The notes beneath the pieces were generated by a model. That model did no database searches. It saw nothing but the letters and a program-made list of their open reading frames with translations, and was not told the DNA's origin. From the NCBI RefSeq assembly GCF_014596445.1, contig NZ_MECL01000211.1, forward strand, positions 1 to 64,000: a stretch of DNA of 64,000 nt, in the 5' to 3' direction. The first letter of the stretch is position 1. The number at the start of each line of letters is the position of its first letter. Origin of the DNA: Streptomyces sp. CBMA29. Lineage in GTDB: Bacteria > Actinomycetota > Actinomycetes > Streptomycetales > Streptomycetaceae. A program made the position numbers and the translations under genes. This document shows positions 16,143 through 25,056 of this stretch, one piece after another.

Positions 16143-17225
16143 ATGTCCGTTCGTGCCAGTGGCCGTCGCAGCACCGCCGCCGCCATCGCGCTCACCGCCG
16201 GGATCACGGCTGGTGCCGCCCTGCTCCTGACGGCCTGCGGCCCGGCGGACGGCACCGCCTCCGACCCCGCGCCCTCGGCGACGAGCGGCGCGAGCGGTCA
16301 GCCCACCCCCAGCGGGAAGGGCGGCAGCGGCGGCACCGGGGGGAACGCGGGGGACGACGGCGCCAACGGCTCGGGGGCCAGCCCGGTCGGCAGCAGCCCC
16401 AAGCTCAACGGCACCGCGCACTCCGGTCTGACCATCAGCGACGGCACCCGTTACGTCGTCATGAACGGCACCCGGGTGGACTTCGGCACCGAGGTCCGCG
16501 ACCTGGCCTGGTCGCCGACCGGCGCGAAGGCCGCCTTCATCGACGGCGACGGCGACCTCGCGGTCAGCGATCCTGACGGCGGCGGACGCGTGATCGTGGC
16601 CAGGAACCCGGGCAACCAGAACTGGTCGCACCCGACCTGGCAGGTGCGCGCGAACGACCCGCAGAACGGCCTTCCCGCCCTCGACAACCTCCTCTTCGCC
16701 GGCCGCCAGGGCAGCACCGCCCGGCTGTACGGCGTCCCGGCCACCGCGCACGACGGCACGCCCAAGGCGCTGAGCCTGAACCACGAGTCGGACGACAACG
16801 TGAAGCCGCTGCCCCAGACCGGCAACGTATGGCCCAGCTCGGCGGGGAAGTACGGCACCGCCGTCTACGCCAACACCGACGACGGCAAGGTCTACATCCG
16901 CGACGACTACCTGCGGCAGCAGGGCTACGCGCTCACCCCGGGGTCCGAGCCCGCCGTGGGACCGACCGAGGACGACGGCGTCGTCTTCGTCCGGTCCGTC
17001 GGCGGCCACGACCACCTGTTCCTGGAGACGCCCCAGGACGGCGCGCCGCGGTACGAGGACCTGACCCCGCAGGCGACCACCGACTACACCGAGCCCGCCT
17101 TCGAGCCCGACGGCAGGACGGTCGTGGCCCGTACGCCCAACGGCATCGTGCGGCTGCCCGTCGACGGCTCGCACGCGCCGGTCAAGGTCTCCGACTACGT
17201 CGGGCTCCCGGCCTACCGCGCCTGA
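16143..17225 (+). CDS. Lipoprotein with TolB/WD40-like beta-propeller
   Basis: A 360-residue exported lipoprotein. The lipobox is ALLLTACG (Cys at about residue 31) after a hydrophobic signal. A Gly/Ser/Asn linker follows, then propeller-like repeats such as VRDLAWSPTGAKAAFIDGDG, LAVSDPDGGGRVIV, VGPTEDDGVVFVRSVGG and YTEPAFEPDGRTVVARTPNG. No enzyme residues are evident; a binding or sensory role at the membrane surface is likely. The start is the ATG at 16143 (GGGGGGAACCC upstream). Its 3' end overlaps the convergent neighbour by 13 bases. Confidence 0.75.
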   Translation: MSVRASGRRSTAAAIALTAGITAGAALLLTACGPADGTASDPAPSATSGASGQPTPSGKGGSGGTGGNAGDDGANGSGASPVGSSPKLNGTAHSGLTISDGTRYVVMNGTRVDFGTEVRDLAWSPTGAKAAFIDGDGDLAVSDPDGGGRVIVARNPGNQNWSHPTWQVRANDPQNGLPALDNLLFAGRQGSTARLYGVPATAHDGTPKALSLNHESDDNVKPLPQTGNVWPSSAGKYGTAVYANTDDGKVYIRDDYLRQQGYALTPGSEPAVGPTEDDGVVFVRSVGGHDHLFLETPQDGAPRYEDLTPQATTDYTEPAFEPDGRTVVARTPNGIVRLPVDGSHAPVKVSDYVGLPAYRA

Positions 17226-17794
17226 TCCAACTCGGCCCGCAGCGCGTCCAGATGGGCGTCAGCGGTGTCGTGCGGCAGGAATTCCACCACGTCGACGAAA
17301 CGGAACAGCACCTGTGACGAGGTGACCGCGAACTCGTAGTCGGCGAAACCGACCACGGCGCCCAGCGTGCCGCGCACCGCGCCCCGGACGACATGAGCGG
17401 TCATGTCGTCCGGGCTCCGCGCGTCCAGACCGCGCCGCGCGTTGGGCCGCGCCAGATACGGGCAGACCATCGAGGCGTAGAGCATGCAGGCGCGGTGGCC
17501 AGGCCCTTCGAGGGTCGGCGCGAGATTGCGGTACGGGCGCCCGGCGGCCAGCGCCTCGCCGATCGCGGCGCTCTCGGAACCGCCCACCACCCGCCACACC
17601 GGGCCGCGCGGCATCAGCGTGTCGCACACCGAACACAGCCGCTGCCGGGCGCAGTTGGCGCTGCGGTCGTAGTCGGTCAGCGCGAACTGCGGCTGGTCGT
17701 CGTGCCACGGGGTGATCGCGGGCACCGGGTAGCCGCGCGGGTCGCGGGGCCTGACCTCGACGGTCGGCGGCATCGGCACGGAGTCAAAGCGCAC
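17213..17794 (-). CDS. Conserved hypothetical cysteine-containing protein
   Basis: A 193-residue protein with no signal peptide or membrane helix. It has cysteine pairs that could bind a metal (CARQRLCSVCDTLMPRG near residue 50 and CMLYASMVCPYLARPNA near 103), then a predicted alpha/beta C-terminal part. I do not recognise the family. The GTG start at 17794 follows a 12-base gap after the DUF1992 gene, so the two are probably co-transcribed. Its stop overlaps the convergent lipoprotein gene. Confidence 0.6.
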   Translation of the reverse strand: MRFDSVPMPPTVEVRPRDPRGYPVPAITPWHDDQPQFALTDYDRSANCARQRLCSVCDTLMPRGPVWRVVGGSESAAIGEALAAGRPYRNLAPTLEGPGHRACMLYASMVCPYLARPNARRGLDARSPDDMTAHVVRGAVRGTLGAVVGFADYEFAVTSSQVLFRFVDVVEFLPHDTADAHLDALRAELDQAR

Positions 17795-17806
17795 GGCCCC
17801 TCCCTA

Positions 17807-18331
17807 TCAGGCGGAACGGTCCCTGCGGAACAGCCGCCCGAACCCCGTCCGCCGCCCGCCACGGCCGGAATCCGTATCGGCGGCCGTACCCGTACGCGTA
17901 TCCGTACCCGTATCAACGTCCGTACCCGTATCGGGGGTCCGTGCCGCGTGCCAGTCGGCCACGGCCTTCTCGACGTCGAACAGGCCGAGGTTGAGGGGCG
18001 GTCCCTCCGGAGGGCGGCGCAGGGCCTCGCGGATGCGGTCGTTGATCTCGGTGAGGATCTGCCGCACCTGCCGCTCGGAGCGCGCCCGCGCTACCGCGGC
18101 CGTCGCGTCCTCCGCGGCCTTGCGCAGCACGAGCGTCGGCGGCAGCGCGGACAGGCCCTCGCGGTGCATCTTGCCCTTGATCCACCACAGTTCGTCGTAC
18201 GGGGTGTCCAGCGAGGCCAACGGCTGTCCCGCGCCCGGCAGTTCGGCGAAGTCGCCGCGCCGCTCCGCCTCGCGGATCTGCTTGTCCACCCACGTCTCGT
18301 AGGAGACACCGGCGGGTTTGCGTTCGGTCAT
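17807..18331 (-). CDS. DUF1992 (DnaJ-homologue subfamily C28-like) protein
   Basis: A 174-residue protein. The conserved DUF1992 core runs from about residue 8 to 75: WVDKQIREAERRGDFAELPG, GQPL, then DELWWIKGKMHREGL and LPPTLVLRK. This is the domain called DNAJC28-conserved in eukaryotes; its role in bacteria is unknown. The C-terminal tail after residue ~125 is a Thr/Asp-rich stretch (DTGTDVDTGTDTRTGTAADT) encoded by CGTATC/CGTACC hexamer repeats. The ATG at 18331 has GAGGAGCGAGGT directly upstream. Confidence 0.82.
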   Translation of the reverse strand: MTERKPAGVSYETWVDKQIREAERRGDFAELPGAGQPLASLDTPYDELWWIKGKMHREGLSALPPTLVLRKAAEDATAAVARARSERQVRQILTEINDRIREALRRPPEGPPLNLGLFDVEKAVADWHAARTPDTGTDVDTGTDTRTGTAADTDSGRGGRRTGFGRLFRRDRSA

Positions 18332-18379
18332 ACCTCGCTCCTCACGTGGGCGCACGCAGCGGGTGGCGTACCCACCAGG

Positions 18380-20059
18380 TTACGGCCGGGCCCGCGCGGC
18401 CAGCAGGGCGACGTCGTCCTCAGCGGCGGAGGGCGCGAGGCGGTGCACGATCCGGGCGAGGAGCGCGTCCAGCGGTTCACCGGCGTGCGGGAGGACGAGC
18501 GAGGCCAGCCGGGCGAGCGAGGCGTCGATGTCCTCGGTACGGCGTTCCACCAGCCCGTCGGTGTAGAGCAGCAGCGTCTCCCCAGCGCGCCACGGCACGT
18601 ACACCGTCTCGTACGTGCCCCGCAGGTCCGCGCCGAGCGGCGGTCCCGGCGGCACGGCGAGCAGCCGGACGCGGCCGTCGGGGGTGACGACGGCGGGCGG
18701 GAGGTGGCCCGCGCTGGCGAAGAAGCAGCCGCCGCGCGCCGGGTCGGCGAGGCCCAGCAGGCAGGTGCCGGGCCGTTGGGCGCCCGCGGCGGCCAGCAGC
18801 CCGTCCATCCGGCGCAGGACGCGGTCCGGCGTGTCGCCCTCGCCCGCGATCACCCGCAGCATCGAGCGGTACTGGCTCATCTCGACGGCCGCCTCGACGC
18901 CGTGCCCCATCACGTCGCCCATGGCCAGCAGCGTCACGCCGCCGGGCAGTGCCAGGGTGTCGAACCAGTCGCCGCCGACCAGGTCCGTGGCGCCCGCCGG
19001 GAGGTAGCGGGTGGCCACCTCGACCCCGGGGTGCGGGGCGCAGGGCGCGGCCAGCAGGGCGCGCTGCAACTCGACCGCGATGCCGTGCTCGCGGGTGTAG
19101 CGGCGGGCGTTGTCGAGGCTGATCGCGGCCCGGTCGGCCAGCGCGCGGGCGATGGCGGTGTCCTCGTCGTCGAAGCCGGGCGAGTCCCCGGCCCTGATCA
19201 GCGTGACCGTGCCGATCCGGTCGCCGCGGGCGCTCAGCGGCACGACCAGCACGGAGTGGATGCCCGCGGCGCGGTAGGCGGCGACCCGCTCGGCGTTCGG
19301 CGCGGAGTGGGAGATCTCCTCGTCGCGCGGCAGATTCTGCACCACGGGACGCCCGGTCTCCAGGCAGGTCGGGATCGCCGAGCCGCGCTGGTAGACCACG
19401 TACTCCCCCGGCGTCCCGAAGATCCGCACCGGCTCGCGCAGCGATGGCCGCGCGGCCATAGCGGCCCTGCGCAGCCGCAGCGCGCCGTCCGGCGGGGGGC
19501 GGCGGCGGGCGCGCGGGCCGCTGTCCAGCACTTCCACCGTGGCGGTGTCCGCGATCACCTCGACCAGCAGGTCGGCCAGTTCCTGGCAGGTCGGGTCCAT
19601 CTCCAGCGTGGAGCCGATCCGGACGGCCGCCGCGTCGAGCAGCAGCAGCCGCTCCTTGGCCCGTTCCAGCTCGCGCTGCGCCTCGTGGTCCTCGCTGACC
19701 TCGATGATCACCGCGCCGACCCCGCCCACCCCGCCGTCCCGGCCCTGGAGCCGGTGGTACGTGCACTGCCAGTAGCGCGTGGTGTGCGGCGAGTCGGCCC
19801 GGGTCTGGCCGCTGGAGAGCAGCTCGCGCGGTGCGCCGTCGGCGAGCACCATCCGCATGACGCCCTCGCCCACGTCCACGCCCGGCACCGTCTCCGCGAT
19901 GGTCCTGCCGATGTGCGCGGCCGGTTCGACGCCGTTCATCCGGGCGAGCGCCGGATTGACGTATCTGTAGCGCAGGTCGGGGCCGAGTACGGCGACACCC
20001 GCCGCCGTCCCCTCCAGCAGCGCGTGCCACAGCGACTCATCCGGGTTCACCTGTTCCAC
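18380..20059 (-). CDS. PAS-GAF-SpoIIE (PP2C) protein phosphatase
   Basis: A 559-residue cytoplasmic regulator of the RsbU/SpoIIE type, expected to dephosphorylate an anti-anti-sigma factor. It has an N-terminal PAS domain (about 10-125, YVNPALARMNG), a GAF domain (about 165-320) and a C-terminal PP2C domain (about 335-555) with VGGDWFDTLALPGG, LAMGDVMGHGVEAA and LLLYTDGLVERR, so the metal-binding Asp residues are kept. No kinase (HATPase) domain is fused, unlike several Streptomyces relatives. The GTG at 20059 starts the gene. The partner anti-sigma proteins are not adjacent; the two SigB-type factors at 31-33 kb are possible downstream targets (inference). Confidence 0.88.
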   Translation of the reverse strand: MEQVNPDESLWHALLEGTAAGVAVLGPDLRYRYVNPALARMNGVEPAAHIGRTIAETVPGVDVGEGVMRMVLADGAPRELLSSGQTRADSPHTTRYWQCTYHRLQGRDGGVGGVGAVIIEVSEDHEAQRELERAKERLLLLDAAAVRIGSTLEMDPTCQELADLLVEVIADTATVEVLDSGPRARRRPPPDGALRLRRAAMAARPSLREPVRIFGTPGEYVVYQRGSAIPTCLETGRPVVQNLPRDEEISHSAPNAERVAAYRAAGIHSVLVVPLSARGDRIGTVTLIRAGDSPGFDDEDTAIARALADRAAISLDNARRYTREHGIAVELQRALLAAPCAPHPGVEVATRYLPAGATDLVGGDWFDTLALPGGVTLLAMGDVMGHGVEAAVEMSQYRSMLRVIAGEGDTPDRVLRRMDGLLAAAGAQRPGTCLLGLADPARGGCFFASAGHLPPAVVTPDGRVRLLAVPPGPPLGADLRGTYETVYVPWRAGETLLLYTDGLVERRTEDIDASLARLASLVLPHAGEPLDALLARIVHRLAPSAAEDDVALLAARARP

Positions 20060-20139
20060 AGTGCACGCAGGGCCGCGGGGCCGCGAATCGGGACGGGGGG
20101 GCCGCGCGGCGGCCGTTCCCAGAGGCGTCCGGGGGGCCG

Positions 20140-20225
20140 GGGGCGGTCCCGGGGGTCCGGGGGCGGTCCGGGGGCGGTCCGGGGGCGCGGAGGCGCGGCG
20201 GGTCCGGGGGCGGGGAGGCGCGGCG
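20140..20225. repeat. G-tract direct repeats upstream of pip
   Basis: At least five GGGGG runs spaced by short C-containing linkers, based on a GGGGGCGGTCC unit, lie in the gap between the divergent phosphatase and iminopeptidase genes. Their spacing would allow a G-quadruplex on the plus strand. Confidence 0.6.
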
Positions 20226-20237
20226 CGCGGGCTGGTA

Positions 20238-20251
20238 TAACAGCGCTGTTA
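20238..20251. promoter_or_regulatory. Perfect 14-bp palindrome, TetR-type operator candidate
   Basis: TAACAGCGCTGTTA is a perfect palindrome overlapping a -10-like GTATAAC element, about 60 bases before the pip start. Sites of this form are typical of TetR-family repressors, but no such regulator is adjacent, so the regulator would act from elsewhere. Confidence 0.55.
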
Positions 20252-20312
20252 GATTAGCCGCCCGGCGCTTCGACGGTTGGGACGTCGCGCCCGTCGAGAG
20301 GAACGGACCGCC

Positions 20313-21407
20313 ATGACCGAGCCGCAGCGGAGCTACCCGCCGATCGAGCCGTACGACCAGGGCATGCTCGATGTCGGCGACGGGAACCTCGTGTACTGGG
20401 AGACCTGCGGCAACCCCGCGGGCAAGCCGGCGCTCGTCGTGCACGGCGGCCCCGGCTCGGGGTGCCGGCCGTCGCACCGGCAGGACTTCGACCCGGAGCG
20501 CTACCGGGCGGTGCTGTTCGACCAGCGCGGCTGCGGGCGCAGTACGCCGCACGCGAGCGACCCGGCGACCGACCTCACGCACAACACCACCGACCATCTG
20601 ATCGCCGACATGGAGCGCCTGCGGGTCCGCCTCGGCGTCGACCGCTGGCTGCTGACGGGCGGCTCCTGGGGCTCGACGCTGATCCTGGCGTACGCGCAGC
20701 GGCACCCGGAGCGGGTCTCGGAGATCGTCATCAACGGCGTCACGACCACCCGCAGGGCGGAGATCGACTGGCTCTACCGGGGCGTCGGCCGCTTCTTCCC
20801 CCAACAGTGGGCGGCCTTCCGCGCGGCGGCCGGTCAGGCGTGCGACGGCACGGGGTCACGTACGGCGCCCGGCTCCGCGCCCGGCACGGGGTCCGGAACG
20901 GCGCCCGGCACGGCGACCGGAACGGCGTCCGGCGTGACCGTCATGCCGTCCGATACGGCGGGCGGCATCGCGGGCGGGCTCGTCGCCGCGTACGCGCGCC
21001 TCACCGAGGACCCCGATCCGGCCGTACGGGCCAGGGCCACCGCCGACTGGTGCGCGTGGGAGGACGCGGTGCTCTCCCTCGAACCCAGCGGCTCCGCCCG
21101 CCCCTACAGCGACCGCCCCTCCGCCGCCCGGCTCGCCATGGTCCGGATCTGCGCGCGCTACTTCTCGCACGGCGCCTGGCTCGAAGAGGGCGCCCTCCTG
21201 CGCGACGCGCCCCTGCTCCGGGGCATCCCCGCCACCCTGCTCCACGGCCGCCTCGACCTCAGCTCACCGCCCGACACCGCCTGGCGCCTCGCCGCCGCCT
21301 GGCCGCAGGCCACCCTCACCGTCGTGGACGACGCGGGCCACAAGGGCAGCCCCACGATGTCCGGCCACGTACGGAACGCGCTCGACGAGTACGCGCGTAC
21401 GCGCTAG
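20313..21407 (+). CDS. pip: Proline iminopeptidase (prolyl aminopeptidase)
   Basis: An alpha/beta hydrolase of peptidase family S33 that removes N-terminal proline from peptides. Seen: the oxyanion HGGPGSG motif, FDQRGCGRSTPH, the nucleophile elbow GGSWGS (Ser118) and a C-terminal DDAGHKG with the catalytic His. At 364 residues it is ~40 longer than usual. The extra length is a Gly/Thr/Ala/Pro insertion in the cap region (GTGSGTAPGTATGTASG) encoded by GGCACGGCGCCC-like repeats. The start is the ATG at 20313 after GAGAGGAACGG. Confidence 0.9.
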   Translation: MTEPQRSYPPIEPYDQGMLDVGDGNLVYWETCGNPAGKPALVVHGGPGSGCRPSHRQDFDPERYRAVLFDQRGCGRSTPHASDPATDLTHNTTDHLIADMERLRVRLGVDRWLLTGGSWGSTLILAYAQRHPERVSEIVINGVTTTRRAEIDWLYRGVGRFFPQQWAAFRAAAGQACDGTGSRTAPGSAPGTGSGTAPGTATGTASGVTVMPSDTAGGIAGGLVAAYARLTEDPDPAVRARATADWCAWEDAVLSLEPSGSARPYSDRPSAARLAMVRICARYFSHGAWLEEGALLRDAPLLRGIPATLLHGRLDLSSPPDTAWRLAAAWPQATLTVVDDAGHKGSPTMSGHVRNALDEYARTR

Positions 21408-21508
21408 TGGCGTGTCCGTTCACCCTTCTCCGTGCGGGGTCTCTGGGACGATGATGGAGGTCACCGCCCCGGGCCGCCGGGACACGGGGCCGATGGGGGA
21501 GGGAACAC

Positions 21509-22054
21509 GTGGCCGAGGTCTTCACGCGCCGCATGTCCAGGTGGCAGGCGGAGCAGCAGCGCGAGGCCGTCGCGGATGTCTACGTCGAGGCGTACCGAGG
21601 TGTGCCCGGCCAGGAATTCCACGACCGGGAGGATTTCCTGCGGCGCTTCGCCGAGGCCACGCGGCGGCCCGGCTTCGACATGATCGTGGCCAGCGAGCGG
21701 CGGCTGACCGGGGTCGCGTACGGCTACGTCCTCGACCGCGCCGACGGCTGGTGGCGGGACTTCACCGTCGCGGGCACCGACGGCGCGGGGCCGCACGGCA
21801 CCGACATCGAGGAACTCACCGCCTCGGGACAGGTCTTCGCGCTCGCCGAGCTGATGGTCGTGCCCGCCTACCGCAGGCAGGGCATCGCCACCGGTCTGCT
21901 CGACCAGCTCCTGCTGCGCAGCGACGCGGCCCTCGTCACCGTCCTCACCGCGCCCGACGCCGACGCCGTCCACGCCCTGCGCGCCTGGGAGTGGACCTGT
22001 CTCGGCGACACCAACGGCTCCCGCCAGGCATGGAGCCGCACGCTGCGTCGGTGA
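21509..22054 (+). CDS. GNAT family N-acetyltransferase
   Basis: A 181-residue single-domain GNAT protein. Acetyl-CoA binding motif A is visible as LAELMVVPAYRRQGIATGLLDQLL (Q/R-x-x-G-I/A type), with a preceding strand containing VAYGYVLDRADG. The substrate cannot be told from sequence. The GTG start at 21509 has a GGGAGGG upstream, and the frame opens with MAEVFTRRMSRWQ. It is convergent with the HerA-like gene 27 bases downstream. Confidence 0.82.
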   Translation: MAEVFTRRMSRWQAEQQREAVADVYVEAYRGVPGQEFHDREDFLRRFAEATRRPGFDMIVASERRLTGVAYGYVLDRADGWWRDFTVAGTDGAGPHGTDIEELTASGQVFALAELMVVPAYRRQGIATGLLDQLLLRSDAALVTVLTAPDADAVHALRAWEWTCLGDTNGSRQAWSRTLRR

Positions 22055-22081
22055 TCGTCGCCGCCATGTCCGCCGGCGTCG

Positions 22082-23770
22082 CTACCTCTTCCGGACGCCG
22101 AACAGCGAGCGGCTGATCTCGCGGCCGAGCTGCGTACCCATGGAGCGGGCGAGGGACTTGAACGCGCCGCTGTGGACGACCTGTTCGACGATCCCGGCGT
22201 CGGCGGAGGAACCCTTGGCGGCGGAACGGCCGCCCTTCGGGGCGGCCTTGGGCGCGTTCTCGGCCGTGGTCTCGGCCGCGTTCTCGGCCGCTTCGGCCTG
22301 CGCGGCGGAAGCCGCTTCGGCGGCGGCCAGCTTCTCGTAGGCGGACTCGCGGTCGACCGCCTCGGCGTACCGCCCGTACAGCGGCGAGGACTTGACGGCG
22401 GAGTCGAGCACAGCCGCGTCCACCGGACCCATCAGCGACTCGGGGGCGCGCAGCCGGGTGGCGGCCACCGGCGTCGGCGCGCCGTTCTCGCTGAGGACGG
22501 TGACGACGGCCTCTCCGGTGCCGAGCGAGGTGAGCAACTCGCCGAGGTCGTAAGCGGAGTTGGGGAAGGTGGAAACGGTGGCGCGCAGCGCCTTGGCGTC
22601 GTCGGGCGTGAAGGCGCGCAGGGCGTGCTGGACGCGGTTGCCGAGCTGGGCGAGCACGTCGCCGGGGACGTCCTTGGGCGTCTGCGTGACGAAGAAGACG
22701 CCGACGCCCTTGGAACGGATCAGCCGTACGGTCTGGGTGATCGCGTCGAGGAACGCCTTCGAGGCGCCGTTGAAGAGCAGGTGCGCCTCGTCGAAGAAGA
22801 AGACCAGTTTCGGCCGGTCGAGGTCGCCGACCTCGGGCAGGTCCTGGAAGAGGTCGGCGAGCAGCCACATCAGGAAGGTCGAGAAGAGCTGCGGCTTGTC
22901 CTGCACGGCGGGCAGCTCCAGCACGGAGACCAGCCCGCGCCCGTCGGACGCCGTACGCAGCAGCTCGCTCGTGTCGAACTCCGGCTCGCCGAAGAACGCG
23001 GCGGCGCCCTGCGCCTCGAAGGCCGTCAGGGTCCGCATCAGCACCCCGGCGGTCGCCGACGAGATCCCGCCGATCTCCTTCAGCTCCGGCTTGCCCGCGT
23101 CGGAGGTCAGAAAGGCGATGACCGCCCGCAGGTCCTTGAGGTCGTACAGCTCAAGACCCTTGGTGTCGGCGTAGTGGAAGATCAGGCCGAGCGACTGCTC
23201 CTGAGTGGTGTTCAGGCCGAGCACCTTGGACATCAGGACGGGGCCGAAGGCGGTGACGGTCGCCCGCACCGGAATGCCGGGGCCGAGGCCGCCCAGCGCG
23301 TAGAACTCGGCCGGAAAACCGGTGGCCGTCCAATTCTGGCCGACTTCCGCCGCTCGCTGCTCGACCTTCTCACCCGGTTGGCCCGGCGCCGACACGCCGG
23401 AGATGTCGCCTTTCACGTCCGCGAGGAAGACCGGGACGCCCTGCGCGGAGAGCTGTTCCGCGATGAGCTGGAGCGTCTTGGTCTTGCCGGTGCCGGTGGC
23501 GCCCGCCACCAGGCCGTGCCGGTTGAGCATGCCGAGCGGGATGCGGACCGGCGCGTCGGCGTGGCACTCGCCCTCCCACAGCAGCGCGCCGAGGTCCAGC
23601 GCGGGGCCGGTGAAGGCGTAGCCGCGGGCGATGTCGGCGGCGGGGGACGGAGCTGACGGTCCGGACGGTGCGGGCGTCGGTGCGGACGGTGCGGCTGTCG
23701 ACCCCGGTGTCACGGCCGCCTCACCCGTGACGGCCTCACCGGCGGAACTATTCGGCTGGGGATCGGTCAT
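22082..23770 (-). CDS. HerA-like ATPase (DUF853)
   Basis: A 562-residue P-loop ATPase of the HerA/FtsK superfamily. Walker A is GATGTGKTK (about residues 90-98), Walker B lies in PKLVFFFDEAHLLFNGA, and VGVFFVTQTPKDVPGDVLAQ supplies the sensor region. The first ~50 residues are a Ser/Pro/Ala tail. The C-terminus has Ala/Glu-rich coiled-coil-like helices, a basic stretch and MGTQLGREISRSLFGVRKR. DUF853 proteins are conserved in actinobacteria with an unproven DNA-translocation role. The start is the ATG at 23770; the longer upstream frame is rejected because the family begins at the Ser/Pro tail. Confidence 0.85.
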   Translation of the reverse strand: MTDPQPNSSAGEAVTGEAAVTPGSTAAPSAPTPAPSGPSAPSPAADIARGYAFTGPALDLGALLWEGECHADAPVRIPLGMLNRHGLVAGATGTGKTKTLQLIAEQLSAQGVPVFLADVKGDISGVSAPGQPGEKVEQRAAEVGQNWTATGFPAEFYALGGLGPGIPVRATVTAFGPVLMSKVLGLNTTQEQSLGLIFHYADTKGLELYDLKDLRAVIAFLTSDAGKPELKEIGGISSATAGVLMRTLTAFEAQGAAAFFGEPEFDTSELLRTASDGRGLVSVLELPAVQDKPQLFSTFLMWLLADLFQDLPEVGDLDRPKLVFFFDEAHLLFNGASKAFLDAITQTVRLIRSKGVGVFFVTQTPKDVPGDVLAQLGNRVQHALRAFTPDDAKALRATVSTFPNSAYDLGELLTSLGTGEAVVTVLSENGAPTPVAATRLRAPESLMGPVDAAVLDSAVKSSPLYGRYAEAVDRESAYEKLAAAEAASAAQAEAAENAAETTAENAPKAAPKGGRSAAKGSSADAGIVEQVVHSGAFKSLARSMGTQLGREISRSLFGVRKR

Positions 23771-23867
23771 CACAGGCTCCCGATTTATACGACGATGAGG
23801 CTTTTGCCACCATCGCACCCCGGCAGCGGTGCTGCGCCCGGACAAGCCGGGCCGGTAGGCTTTCCGT

Positions 23868-24164
23868 GTGATCTTCAAGCGCATCGGAAACGGGCGGCCG
23901 TACCCGGACCACGGCCGGGTGAGTACGCGCGAGTGGGCCGACGTCGCCCCACGTCCCGTGCGGCTGGACCAGTTGGTGACCACCAAGGGACAGCTCGACC
24001 TGGAGACACTTCTCGCCGAGGATTCCACCTTTTACGGCGACCTCTTCGCCCATGTCGTGAAATGGCGGGGCGACCTCTATCTCGAGGACGGACTCCACCG
24101 GGCGGTACGCGCCGCGCTCCAGCAGCGCCAGGTGCTCCACGCCCGGGTCCTGGAGATGGACTGA
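23868..24164 (+). CDS. VapB-like antitoxin family protein (solitary, no toxin)
   Basis: A 98-residue protein strongly conserved in Streptomyces and usually labelled a type II antitoxin of the VapB family. It begins MIFKRIGNG and contains PRPVRLDQLVTTKGQLDLET and VKWRGDLYLEDGLHRAVRAA. No PIN-domain toxin lies nearby. The next gene, 21 bases away, encodes a LytR_C membrane protein, a pairing that appears fixed in the genus, so a toxin-antitoxin role is doubtful. The start (GTG at 23868) opens the conserved N-terminus. It is divergent from the HerA-like gene. Confidence 0.75.
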   Translation: MIFKRIGNGRPYPDHGRVSTREWADVAPRPVRLDQLVTTKGQLDLETLLAEDSTFYGDLFAHVVKWRGDLYLEDGLHRAVRAALQQRQVLHARVLEMD

Positions 24165-24185
24165 CAATCCGCTTACGCTGCGCTC

Positions 24186-24905
24186 ATGAGCATGCTGACC
24201 CCCTCCGGTATGGGCGGGAAGTACCGGGTCACCGGCAAGCAGTACCCGAGGATGCGCCGCCCGCGCCGCCGCGGCCGTGTCGTGACCGCCGTGATCGCCT
24301 CGGTCGTCGTGCTCGGCCTCTTCGGTTACGGGGCGCTGCAACTCGTCCATGTCTTCCGCGGGGACGACAACGGCGACACGAAGGCGAACGCGGCACCGCA
24401 GAACCGCCCCTGCGTCACCGTGGCCCCCACCGCCCCCACGGGTAGACCGGCCGCGCTGCCGCAGCCCACGGGCGTCACGCTGAACGTCTTCAACGCCACC
24501 GCCAAGGGCGGTCTGGCCAAGACCACAGCCGACGAGCTGGCCAAGCGCGGCTTCAAGGTGAACAAATTCGGCAACGCGCCCGACCCGTACGACAAGAAGG
24601 TCGGCGAGTCCGCGCTGATCGTCGCCGGGCCCGCGGGTGAGGCGGCGGCCCGCACGGCGGGCACCCAGGTGGCGGGCTCGACCGTGAAGATCGACCCCAA
24701 GCGGACCGACAAGACCGTCGATGTGATGATCGGCACGGCCTTCACGGCGCTTTCCGGTCCGACCGACGTGGCGAAGGCCCGGATCGTGGCGGCGAACCCG
24801 CCGCCGCCGAAGCCGGTGTGCGTGACGCCGAGCCCGAGCGCGTCGGGTGGCGCCCCGGGCAAGACCGGGGCCACGACGAAGGCGGGCGCGCCGGCGAAGC
24901 ACTGA
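24186..24905 (+). CDS. LytR C-terminal domain membrane protein
   Basis: A 239-residue protein with a basic cytoplasmic head (RMRRPRRRGR), one membrane helix (about residues 36-58) and an extracytoplasmic LytR_C domain (about 95-180: GVTLNVFNATAKGGLAKTTA, ELAKRGFKVN, STVKIDPKRTDKTVDVMIG). It lacks the LCP catalytic domain, so it cannot itself transfer wall polymers; a wall-binding or partner role is likely. The tail is Pro/Lys/Ala-rich. It forms a two-gene unit with the VapB-like gene and ends at a hairpin shared with upp. Confidence 0.85.
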   Translation: MSMLTPSGMGGKYRVTGKQYPRMRRPRRRGRVVTAVIASVVVLGLFGYGALQLVHVFRGDDNGDTKANAAPQNRPCVTVAPTAPTGRPAALPQPTGVTLNVFNATAKGGLAKTTADELAKRGFKVNKFGNAPDPYDKKVGESALIVAGPAGEAAARTAGTQVAGSTVKIDPKRTDKTVDVMIGTAFTALSGPTDVAKARIVAANPPPPKPVCVTPSPSASGGAPGKTGATTKAGAPAKH

Positions 24906-24991
24906 GCCGCCGTGGCGGGCGACCTGGCGCGCGGTGGCCTCACGCGGGTGGCTTGGCGCGGGCGGCATGGCGGCCGACCGCGTACATGCGA

Positions 24992-25029
24992 GAGGGGGGC
25001 GTGACCTCAAGTCAGGTCCCGCCCCCCTC
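24992..25029. terminator. Terminator between convergent LytR_C and upp genes
   Basis: GAGGGGGGC pairs with GCCCCCCTC, with an inner GACCT/AGGTC extension after a 2-base bulge on each side. It lies between two convergent stops. Confidence 0.75.
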
Positions 25030-25056
25030 GCTGTCGCTTGTCAGCTCTCGCGCTTG

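Noticed and set aside
17393-20257. 954-codon open frame on the plus strand
   Set aside because: Antisense to the DUF1992 and PAS-GAF-SpoIIE genes, and composed of Arg/Val/Ala/His-rich sequence with no recognisable domain.
23868-24164. A toxin-antitoxin locus
   Set aside because: The protein resembles VapB by family label, but no toxin gene adjoins it and its pairing with the LytR_C gene looks like a conserved housekeeping arrangement.
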